A stretch of DNA of 64,000 nt from Providencia hangzhouensis (GTDB lineage: Bacteria > Pseudomonadota > Gammaproteobacteria > Enterobacterales > Enterobacteriaceae): the NCBI RefSeq assembly GCF_029193595.2, contig NZ_CP135052.1:868001-932000 (forward strand), in the 5' to 3' direction. The notes under the pieces were generated by a model. The model had not been told where the DNA came from, made no database searches, and worked only from the letters and a program-made list of their open reading frames with translations. A program made the position numbers and the translations under genes. The stretch's first letter is position 1; each line of letters starts with the position of its first letter. Of this stretch, positions 28,161 through 34,747 are shown one piece after another.

Positions 28161-29017
28161 CACTCGCGTGCCCCCAATTGTTGTGCCAGTTTCTCAGCGA
28201 GTTGAGTCACCGTATCCGAAGTATTTGCTTGGAAATGCATCGCAATTTCCATTTCTTGAGCAGCAGGGAAACCTTCTTCTTCTGTTAAAATTCGATGTTG
28301 AGGAAGTTTTGCTCGTAAAGGTAATAAACTAACACCTAACCCATCTGCGATAGCACTTTGAATACCTGCAAGGCTAGAACAAGTATAAGTTATGTGCCAA
28401 GGGCGCTGTTCACTATCTAATAATTTGAACATATCATTACGGTAGAGACCGTTTTCAGGAAAAACCACCAAAGGTACTGAATCATTACTTAAACGTTTAT
28501 ATTGGTTGCTTGTTAGCCAGCACAAAGGCTCCGGCCAATGGTAATCACTTTTAAATTCCCCTTTTTTCTGTTTCACAATAATTAAATCTAATTCGCCATG
28601 TTGGTAGCGCTGATGAAGTTGTCGGCTTAGGCCACTCGTGACTTCTAACCGCACATTGGGGTTAGCTTGCATAAATGCGGCCAGTGTCGGCGTGACTTGG
28701 CCAGAAGCGAGGTCTTCAGGAAAACCGAGCCGAATAGTTTGAATGACGGCATTGCCAGTGATTTTCATAAAGAAGGTATCATTGAGCGCCAATATATTTT
28801 TTGCATAACTCAACAAAACTTCACCAGTTTCGGTTAAGGTTAGTATGCGGTGCCCTCGGACAAATAAAGGCTGACCGACTAAAGCTTCTAGCCGTTGAAT
28901 TTGCTGGCTCAATGTTGATTGTGTTGAATTTAAATGCTGTGAAGCCACGGTGAAATTCCCTGTTTCAGCAACAGTGACAAAGGTTTTTAACAAAACAAGA
29001 TTGAGCAATGGATTCAT
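28160..29017 (-). CDS. LysR-family transcriptional regulator
   Basis: Predicted regulator with an N-terminal HTH (LVLLKTFVTVAETGNFTVASQHLNSTQSTLSQQIQRLEALVGQPLF) and a periplasmic-binding-like effector domain ending near residue 285. The ATG at 29017 (MNPLLN) gives the normal short lead before the HTH; an in-frame ATG at 29035 adds six residues, and neither has a clear Shine-Dalgarno. It is divergent from the ankyrin-deaminase-MFS operon, 84 bases away, and coupled to the NTF2-like gene downstream. It may control the divergent operon (inference). Confidence 0.85.
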   Translation of the reverse strand: MNPLLNLVLLKTFVTVAETGNFTVASQHLNSTQSTLSQQIQRLEALVGQPLFVRGHRILTLTETGEVLLSYAKNILALNDTFFMKITGNAVIQTIRLGFPEDLASGQVTPTLAAFMQANPNVRLEVTSGLSRQLHQRYQHGELDLIIVKQKKGEFKSDYHWPEPLCWLTSNQYKRLSNDSVPLVVFPENGLYRNDMFKLLDSEQRPWHITYTCSSLAGIQSAIADGLGVSLLPLRAKLPQHRILTEEEGFPAAQEMEIAMHFQANTSDTVTQLAEKLAQQLGARE

Positions 29018-29101
29018 TTTATAAATACCAATCATTTAGTTATTTAATTTTTAAATAGCATACTTTTTCAGTAGATTAAAGGGTCATAGTGGAGATTAAT
29101 C

Positions 29102-29788
29102 ATGAAAACATTCTTTTTACGTGCAAAATGGTTGGTTCACTTAGCTAGCATTCTTATGATTTCATTGATATTTATGGGGAAAGGTATGGCAAACCCACAA
29201 GCTAACTCTTTGGTATCATTGGCTGAGCAAGGTAACTTACAAGGTGTTAAGTCCTTAGTTGAGCAAGGCGTGGATATTGAACAGCGCGATTCGCGCCAAC
29301 GTACTGCGTTGATGGCGGCAACCCATGAAAACCATCTTGAAGTTGCCCGTTTTTTGATTGAGCAAGGTGCGGACGTGAATGCACGGGATAATATGCAAGA
29401 TTCCCCTTATTTGTACGCAGGAGCGCGTGGTTTGCAAGAGATACTAATATTGACTCTACAACATGGCGCTGATTTAAAAAGTACCAATCGCTACGGGGGA
29501 ACTGCTTTGATCCCTGCGGCAGAACGTGGACATGTTGCAACGGTTAAAACCTTGATTGATGCGGGTGTTGATGTCAATCATGTTAATCGATTGGGTTGGA
29601 CGGCACTAATTGAAGCGATTATTTTGGGTGATGGTAGCGATAAGTATGCACAAATTGTCACTGAATTAATCAAAGGTGGCGCAGATGTTAACTTAGCTGA
29701 TGGTTCGGGGATATCACCGCTGACGTTGGCAAAAAGTAAAGGTTACCGTAACTTGATTGAAATTCTTGAGAATTCAGGAGCGAAATAA
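29102..29788 (+). CDS. Exported ankyrin-repeat protein
   Basis: Predicted periplasmic ankyrin-repeat protein. The 228-residue protein has an N-terminal hydrophobic signal (residues ~8-31, ending GMANPQA). About five ankyrin repeats follow (NLQGVKSLVEQGVDIEQRDSRQRTALMAAT, HLEVARFLIEQGADVNARDN, GHVATVKTLIDAGVDVNHVNRLGWTALIEA and others). The partner is unknown. Its stop overlaps the deaminase start (TAATG), so the two are translationally coupled. It may stabilise or inhibit an envelope enzyme, as some bacterial ankyrin proteins do; that is inference. Confidence 0.85.
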   Translation: MKTFFLRAKWLVHLASILMISLIFMGKGMANPQANSLVSLAEQGNLQGVKSLVEQGVDIEQRDSRQRTALMAATHENHLEVARFLIEQGADVNARDNMQDSPYLYAGARGLQEILILTLQHGADLKSTNRYGGTALIPAAERGHVATVKTLIDAGVDVNHVNRLGWTALIEAIILGDGSDKYAQIVTELIKGGADVNLADGSGISPLTLAKSKGYRNLIEILENSGAK

Positions 29789-30255
29789 TGTCGGATACGC
29801 AATTTTTACAACAAGCTATCAACTTAGCAATGGAAAACGTGCGAGCTGGCGGGCGGCCTTTTGGCGCAATTGTTGTCTGTGATGGGCAAGTCGTTGCGAG
29901 TGGCGTTAATCAAATGCTTGAGCTCAATGACCCAACCGCCCATGCGGAGCTGATGGCATTGCGTCAAGCAGGGCAAAAATTAAGCCGCGTGAAATTAGAT
30001 GACTGTGTGGTTTATGCAAGTGGGCAGCCTTGCCCGATGTGCTTGGCCGCGATGCGAATGGCGGGTATCTCTCGGGTCGTCTACGCCTATTCAAATGATG
30101 ATGCCGCACCTTTTGGGCTTTCTACGGATGCGATTGCAAAAGCGCTGAGGGTCATTCCTGAGCAGCAATCAGGTTTACGGTTTGAGCAACTAAAACCCAA
30201 TGATGAAACGCGCAGTACACTGTACCAACAGTGGTGGGAACGGCAATCTAAATGA
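29788..30255 (+). CDS. Nucleoside/base deaminase (cytidine deaminase fold)
   Basis: Predicted zinc-dependent deaminase of the guanine deaminase/TadA-like branch. The 155-residue protein has the zinc motifs HAE at 52-54 and PCPMC at 81-85 (Cys82, Cys85), plus the C-terminal RFEQLKPNDETRSTLYQQWWE typical of GuaD-like enzymes. It acts on a free base or nucleoside more likely than on tRNA, because of that tail. It overlaps the ankyrin gene start-stop and its own end overlaps the transporter start by 4 bases, so the three form one operon. Confidence 0.85.
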   Translation: MSDTQFLQQAINLAMENVRAGGRPFGAIVVCDGQVVASGVNQMLELNDPTAHAELMALRQAGQKLSRVKLDDCVVYASGQPCPMCLAAMRMAGISRVVYAYSNDDAAPFGLSTDAIAKALRVIPEQQSGLRFEQLKPNDETRSTLYQQWWERQSK

Positions 30256-31433
30256 GTAAAGCGGCACCATCTTCGCTGGCGTTAGTACTGACCATTGTTT
30301 TAGTCGGGGTGAACTTACGCCCCTTTATGACGGGCCCAGGGCCTGTTATCGACAATATCATTCAAACGACAGGGATGAGTTATCAAAGCATTTCGCTTTT
30401 AACATTGTTACCCATGTTATTGATGGGGGTTGGCGCATTGGTTGTACCAATGCTAAACCAACGAATAGGTGAACGTGCGGGTATCAGTAGCGCAATGCTA
30501 TTACTGCTGGTCGGTTCACTCGCTCGTTACTTTGTGGTTGATGGTGCAGCTTTATTATTAACCGCTTTTTTATGTGGAGTGGGTGCGGCTTATATCCAGT
30601 CGGTATTTCCAGGGCTCATCAAAGCGAATTTCCCCCAAAAAATGGCGATGATGACAGGGTTATATTCAGCCACGTTAATGGCGGGGGGAGCTATCGGCGC
30701 ACAGCTCACCCCGTTGGTTGAGAAAATAACAGGCCATTGGCAGAGTGCCTTAGCGTGGCTTGCTTTCCCTGCTTTGTTGGCGCTGTTGGCGATTTGGGCG
30801 AATGTACACACGGAGCGGGGCTCAAAAGCAGATCGGGTCTCAGTATTGACATTCTTACGCAAGCCGAGAGCATGGTTGTTGATGGCAGGCTTTGGGCTGA
30901 TTAATGCAGGATATGGCACTGTAGTGACTTGGCTAGCGCCTTTTTTCCAAGAACAGGGAATGAGTGCTGCACAAAGTGGCACTTTTGTTGCCATATTAAC
31001 GGTGTTTCAGGCGTTATCTGCACTCATGATCCCCGTGTTTGCTTCGCATAATATTGATCGTCGTTTTTGGCTGATTGTCACGCTCAGTTGCCAAGCTCTT
31101 GGTTTTTCTGGGTTGATGCTGTTTGCCAGCGATGTGCCACTTTTATGGGTCGCGTTATTAGGTATGGGGCTAGGCGGCTGCTTTGCATTAAGTATTATTA
31201 CTGCTTTAGATCATTTGCCTCATCCCGTTAGCGCAGGCGCATTGACTTCGTTGATGCAGGCTGGAGGATTTATTATTGCAGCCTTTGGGCCATTATGCGC
31301 CGCGTGGATACAGCAATTGAGCCAGAGTTTTACATGGGTATGGGCAATGCATGTGATTTTTGTATTAGTAACATTGATTCTTTATTTGCGTTTGAACCCT
31401 AAAAGCTACAGTCAAATCTTCAATTTAAAATAA
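30252..31433 (+). CDS. MFS transporter, CynX/NimT-type
   Basis: Predicted 12-helix inner-membrane transporter of 393 residues. The first helix segment GVNLRPFMTGPGPVIDNI is the signature of the CynX/NimT (cyanate/2-nitroimidazole) branch. Other typical parts are LLPMLLMGVGALVVP and the MTGLYSATLMAGGAIGAQLTPL segment. It overlaps the deaminase gene by 4 bases (ATGA). Its substrate may be a purine or related base, given the deaminase (inference). No clear terminator follows. Confidence 0.85.
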   Translation: MSKAAPSSLALVLTIVLVGVNLRPFMTGPGPVIDNIIQTTGMSYQSISLLTLLPMLLMGVGALVVPMLNQRIGERAGISSAMLLLLVGSLARYFVVDGAALLLTAFLCGVGAAYIQSVFPGLIKANFPQKMAMMTGLYSATLMAGGAIGAQLTPLVEKITGHWQSALAWLAFPALLALLAIWANVHTERGSKADRVSVLTFLRKPRAWLLMAGFGLINAGYGTVVTWLAPFFQEQGMSAAQSGTFVAILTVFQALSALMIPVFASHNIDRRFWLIVTLSCQALGFSGLMLFASDVPLLWVALLGMGLGGCFALSIITALDHLPHPVSAGALTSLMQAGGFIIAAFGPLCAAWIQQLSQSFTWVWAMHVIFVLVTLILYLRLNPKSYSQIFNLK

Positions 31434-31454
31434 TTAATTTCCTCTTTATTTATT

Positions 31455-31473
31455 GCGAATGATAATTATTGTT
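31455..31473. promoter_or_regulatory. Fur-box-like site
   Basis: The 19 bases GCGAATGATAATTATTGTT match the E. coli Fur consensus at 14 of 19 positions, including the central AATGATAAT. It lies 57 bases before the small broken gene at 31530, in a fitting promoter position. Confidence 0.5.
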
Positions 31474-31529
31474 ATCTTGGTGTTTTTTTGTCACTATACT
31501 GTTTATTTATTCGTCTAGGTAAGAGCCCT

Positions 31530-31705
31530 ATGCAGCAGCGTATCGAAGATAAATTCACACAAGCGCATTCAGCCCGTGAAGAACACTCTGTTGGTGAGTT
31601 TATTCTGGCGGTTTTATATTGGGGGCGTTAATTGCCTTTATAGCGTTGCTAATGACATTCTCACATTACCGTTATGTGCAAAGATTAGAAGCAGAGCAAG
31701 TTTAA
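31530..31705 (+). pseudogene. Frameshifted small membrane protein gene
   Basis: The ATG at 31530 opens MQQRIEDKFTQAHSAREEHS and continues GEFILAVLYWGR before a stop at 31631. Shifting frame near 31616 restores LGALIAFIALLMTFSHYRYV and a tail RLEAEQV ending at 31705. One missing base around TTTTATATT would make an intact ~58-residue protein with a charged cytoplasmic start, one transmembrane helix (IL...AFIALLMTF) and a basic tail. I do not know the family. The upstream Fur-box-like site suggests iron control. A sequencing error is possible. Confidence 0.5.
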
Positions 31706-31708
31706 TAT

Positions 31709-31731
31709 AAATAGAGCCGGTGCTATTTTTT
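31709..31731 (+). terminator. Weak terminator-like hairpin
   Basis: AAATAG (31709-31714) and CTATTT (31723-31728), with inner GC pairs and a T run. It lies directly after the broken small gene and at the stop of the convergent membrane protein gene. Confidence 0.4.
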
Positions 31732-32115
31732 ACGTTTCTTATTTTGTTTTTTGACTTCTTTATTCGCTTTCTTTTCAATGGAATTGAAGTAGATATCTAA
31801 ATAATGTCGGTTGCTTAAAAATGAAATTAAGCAACTGGCAACAATCACCACCCAAACAAGTTGCAACTTAATTGAGTTTTCAATACTGAAAAGTAGTAAT
31901 AGTGGGATCATGATCATCATGCTTATGAAAATGGAGCACAATAACGCGCCAGCAATATAGAGTGAGTACTTTTTTAACCCGAATATATTGAGGATGGTAA
32001 GCACGACAAAAGTTAACAGTAGCGTACCAAATGTCGCAAACATAATGATTAGCCCAGCCTCTTGCTCAATAAGCCAATCCGTGAAACCAAACCAAGAAAA
32101 AGGGATACTTATCAT
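31723..32115 (-). CDS. Hypothetical membrane protein of the LemA operon
   Basis: 130-residue protein with three likely transmembrane segments (about residues 20-43, 50-73, 80-98) and a very basic C-terminal tail (KKANKEVKKQNKKRKK) that should be cytoplasmic. I do not recognise a family. Its start overlaps the end of the second LemA gene by 4 bases (ATGA), so it belongs to the lemA-GIDE-lemA operon as its last gene. Confidence 0.7.
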   Translation of the reverse strand: MISIPFSWFGFTDWLIEQEAGLIIMFATFGTLLLTFVVLTILNIFGLKKYSLYIAGALLCSIFISMMIMIPLLLLFSIENSIKLQLVWVVIVASCLISFLSNRHYLDIYFNSIEKKANKEVKKQNKKRKK

Positions 32116-32666
32116 TGTAAGCGCTCCTGTTTACTAAATAGTAGGGGGATATCTTTAAAACGAAATAACCTGGCAAAAATAATATTGGGGAAAACATGAA
32201 TATCAGTATTGTAGAGTGTGACGGTTTGGTTGAAAAACTCACGTCGGTCTGCAATTTGGTCTTCAACATGTTTTACTTGGGTTTGCAATTCCAGTAACAC
32301 CCCTTTACTTATCAGCGTTGGATAGTTTTCAGCGATAGCAATCAGCGGTTTTATTTTTGCTGGAAATTGGTTTGCAGTATCGACTTTGGTTTCAATAGCG
32401 GTACTGGATAAATAGCGCTGACGGCTGGCAATTAACTCGCTAAACAGCTGTTTTTCATGTGCCATCGCTTTATCTGCAACTTGAGTTAATACAGGAACTA
32501 ATTCAACCTGCTTCTTTAATAGCACATCTATATTCGCAAATGCTTTATGGCAATTGTTTTTTAAAAATACAATATTATTATAAATATTAATTATATAGCG
32601 TATAAAAATATAGCTAATAACAGCGATAATAATGAAAAAAATAAGCTTTTCCATGTTAGTTATCAC
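32112..32666 (-). CDS. LemA family protein (second copy)
   Basis: Membrane-anchored coiled-coil protein of the LemA family; function unknown. The 184-residue protein has one N-terminal helix (residues ~6-25). The LemA pattern follows: NNCHKAFANIDVLLKKQVELVPVLTQVADKAMAHEKQLFSELIASR, IAIAENYPTLISKGVLLELQTQVKHVEDQIADRREFFNQTVTLYNTDI, and FP..IFARLFRF. It resembles the LemA at 33726-34283. It overlaps the GIDE-type gene by 11 bases and the last gene by 4, so the operon is tightly packed. Confidence 0.88.
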   Translation of the reverse strand: MITNMEKLIFFIIIAVISYIFIRYIINIYNNIVFLKNNCHKAFANIDVLLKKQVELVPVLTQVADKAMAHEKQLFSELIASRQRYLSSTAIETKVDTANQFPAKIKPLIAIAENYPTLISKGVLLELQTQVKHVEDQIADRREFFNQTVTLYNTDIHVFPNIIFARLFRFKDIPLLFSKQERLQ

Positions 32667-33702
32667 CGAATAATGAGATCTGGTCGAAATGCATATTTAG
32701 CAGCCCGTTTTGATAATCCATTGGCGTAACTAGAATCACACCAATCAGAAAAAGTGCAATCATGGCGGTAATAGCTAAATTTCGACGTAATGGACCTGTT
32801 TTGTTCCAACGAACGACATAGTCTGAGGGCGAGACGCCTAATAGCATATGAGGTGCCTTACGTATAATAATCGATTCGCCTTTTTCATTGGCATCTGCTG
32901 TACCAATTAATAAATAACTGCGGTTTGCTTCAAGTAAATATTCTTTGTAACGGCGATTACCGCTTTCAATATCCATATGCGGTTCTAAGCCAGGGTAAAC
33001 AAAATAGTCTGGATCGCACTCTACTTTTACCGAACCAGTATCATCCGTAAGAGTGAAACTATGCATGTTGTATTTACTATTTTGTAAGGTATAGCTTTTT
33101 TTACCGTCTTTATCTTTTGATATGGAATATTCAAAATAAAATGAGCCGTAACAGGTTTTATTACCTAGTTGGCTTTTAATGGCTGTGCCCGCCGTGATTT
33201 TTCCTTCAATTTCCACAAGCCCCATTGCCATTGAGCGTATTTTAGAGGTGGCTAAGTTTTTCTGAAATTTTAAGAAGCGCTTGGTTGGTGTATTTTCAAT
33301 CGCTTTAAATACAAAGGCTAAGACAAATGCGATAAAAAATACGCGCATGTCGATGAAGAACCCTGCAAATAGGCAAGTGGCGATCAGAATACCTATAAGG
33401 GTTTTAAGAAACGCACTAAACTTTGATGAGCCTTCATTTTGTAAACGTTGATAACGTTGATAACCAGCTTTACTAGCCTTGACAACATTACGGGTAATAA
33501 AAAAGGTGATGACGAGAATAACGACGTAATAAATAATACTGCCATAGTCGCCGATAGAAGGGGAGAGCGAGCACCACATACCACAAGCAACACTGATAAA
33601 AGGAATAATCCCCCAGTTTACTTTTTTATTTATCGAAAATTTGTTATCAATAAATAAAATTAAAGCACCAATAGCTGCTCCGAGTAAAAAATACATATTC
33701 AC
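32656..33702 (-). CDS. GIDE-domain-like multi-span membrane protein
   Basis: 348-residue membrane protein between two LemA genes. It has about five N-terminal transmembrane segments up to residue ~135 and one near the C-terminus (~312-332). Between them lies a soluble domain with GSFYFEYSISKDKDGKKSYTLQ, FTLTDDTGSVKVECD, SYLLIGTADANEKGESIIIRKAP and HMLLGVSPSD, which resembles the GIDE domain of MUL1-type membrane proteins. No RING finger is present, so ubiquitin-ligase activity is not expected. Function unknown; it probably forms a membrane complex with the LemA proteins (inference). Confidence 0.65.
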   Translation of the reverse strand: MNMYFLLGAAIGALILFIDNKFSINKKVNWGIIPFISVACGMWCSLSPSIGDYGSIIYYVVILVITFFITRNVVKASKAGYQRYQRLQNEGSSKFSAFLKTLIGILIATCLFAGFFIDMRVFFIAFVLAFVFKAIENTPTKRFLKFQKNLATSKIRSMAMGLVEIEGKITAGTAIKSQLGNKTCYGSFYFEYSISKDKDGKKSYTLQNSKYNMHSFTLTDDTGSVKVECDPDYFVYPGLEPHMDIESGNRRYKEYLLEANRSYLLIGTADANEKGESIIIRKAPHMLLGVSPSDYVVRWNKTGPLRRNLAITAMIALFLIGVILVTPMDYQNGLLNMHFDQISLFGDN

Positions 33703-33725
33703 GCATTAATACCTTTAGGCTGACA

Positions 33726-34283
33726 TTATTTAAACTGGACGCCCTGATATTTTTTTTCATCTTCAGAAATATCAAGTAATGGCAGTGCTGAGAAACGAAA
33801 TGCATTGGCAATTAGGCTGTCAGGGAACATTTGTATTGCAGTATTATACTCTGTTGTTGCATCGTTAAAGCCTTCACGTCGTTGGGCTAATTTATTTTCA
33901 ACATCACTTAAGGCGATTTGTAATTGGGTAAATTGCTCACCAGAAATAAGAGTAGGGTAATTTTCTGCAATGGCAATAAGGTTACCCAGTGCACGGTTCA
34001 TTTCATTCGATGCCGCGATTTTATCGTTCATGTTTTTGGCATTAAAGTAGTTCTGACGCGCATCACTTAGTGAAGTAAAAAGGCTTTCCTCATGTTCCAT
34101 AGCCTTTTCTGTAATGGTAACGAGTTGTGGGATCTGATCGGCTCTTTGCTTTAAAATAACATCAATATTGGCAAATTGATTGCTGACTTGATTACGGGTG
34201 TTGATCAGGCGGTTATAGATAGAGATCCCCCAACCTATAGCCAATAAGAGTAAAACAAATACAACGATAAGTGTGATGGTCAT
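33726..34283 (-). CDS. lemA: LemA family protein (first copy)
   Basis: Membrane-anchored LemA protein of unknown function. The 185-residue protein has one N-terminal transmembrane segment (residues ~2-22) and the family pattern: STRNQVSNQFANIDVILKQRADQIPQLVTITEKAMEHEESLF-like region, LIAIAENYPTLISGEQFTQLQIALSDVENKLAQRREGFNDATTEYNTAIQMFP, then FRFSALPLLDISEDEKKY. First gene of a four-gene operon, 23 bases before the GIDE-type gene. Its AAAGG ribosome binding site lies at the edge of a hairpin, suggesting translational control. Confidence 0.9.
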   Translation of the reverse strand: MTITLIVVFVLLLLAIGWGISIYNRLINTRNQVSNQFANIDVILKQRADQIPQLVTITEKAMEHEESLFTSLSDARQNYFNAKNMNDKIAASNEMNRALGNLIAIAENYPTLISGEQFTQLQIALSDVENKLAQRREGFNDATTEYNTAIQMFPDSLIANAFRFSALPLLDISEDEKKYQGVQFK

Positions 34284-34291
34284 ATTGATGC

Positions 34292-34325
34292 CTTTTAACC
34301 CGTGATAAGTAATTTGGGTTAAAAG
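34292..34325 (-). promoter_or_regulatory. Leader hairpin at the lemA ribosome binding site
   Basis: On the reverse strand CTTTTAACCC and GGGTTAAAAG form perfect 10-base arms around 14 bases. The second arm overlaps the AAAGG Shine-Dalgarno located about 8 bases before the lemA ATG at 34283, so pairing would hide it. Confidence 0.5.
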
Positions 34326-34383
34326 TATAAGAGCCTTACCGCTTATGCAATCAGAAAAGAATGAAAGTAAGGTGAGAATAAAG

Positions 34384-34419
34384 AAAATCTGATCTTTTTG
34401 AGTGACAAGATCAGATTTT
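34384..34419 (-). terminator. Terminator at the end of the chaperone-usher operon
   Basis: Perfect 13-base arms AAAATCTGATCTT (34384-34396) and AAGATCAGATTTT (34407-34419) with a 10-base loop, 15 bases past the stop of the terminal XRE gene. On the reverse strand the stem ends in TTTTCTTTATT. Confidence 0.75.
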
Positions 34420-34434
34420 ACTTTTGAATAGTGC

Positions 34435-34698
34435 TTAAAGATTTGTATTTACAAGAGAAAGGTTCTTATAGCTATTTTGTTCAAGAAAATAATCTAGGTC
34501 ACACTGCAATACATTAGCAAATATACAGAGCCGATGAATCGTAAAATTCTGCGTACCGCGTTCATAACGGGAGATTTGCTGTTGGCTTAATCCCGACTTT
34601 TTCCCTAAAGTGTGTGCTGTCCATCCCATCTGTAAACGGCGTTTACGAACTTGTAGTCCTATATAGGCATTTGAAATTTCAGTTTGATATATTCTCAT
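34435..34698 (-). CDS. mrpJ: XRE-family HTH regulator, MrpJ type, last gene of the fimbrial operon
   Basis: 87-residue DNA-binding protein with the HTH at about residues 14-75 (LQVRKRRLQMGWTAHTLGKKSGLSQQQISRYERGTQNFTIHRL), very like Proteus MrpJ in size, recognition helix and position at the 3' end of a chaperone-usher operon. MrpJ represses flagellar genes while fimbriae are made; the same coupling is expected here but not shown. It lies 49 bases after the ligase-like gene, with an operon terminator just beyond. Use of the mrpJ symbol means homologue by position and motif. Confidence 0.8.
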   Translation of the reverse strand: MRIYQTEISNAYIGLQVRKRRLQMGWTAHTLGKKSGLSQQQISRYERGTQNFTIHRLCIFANVLQCDLDYFLEQNSYKNLSLVNTNL

Positions 34699-34747
34699 AA
34701 TATTATCCTGATTAATATCACACTACTTAAGTGTAAATAAGGTTTAG

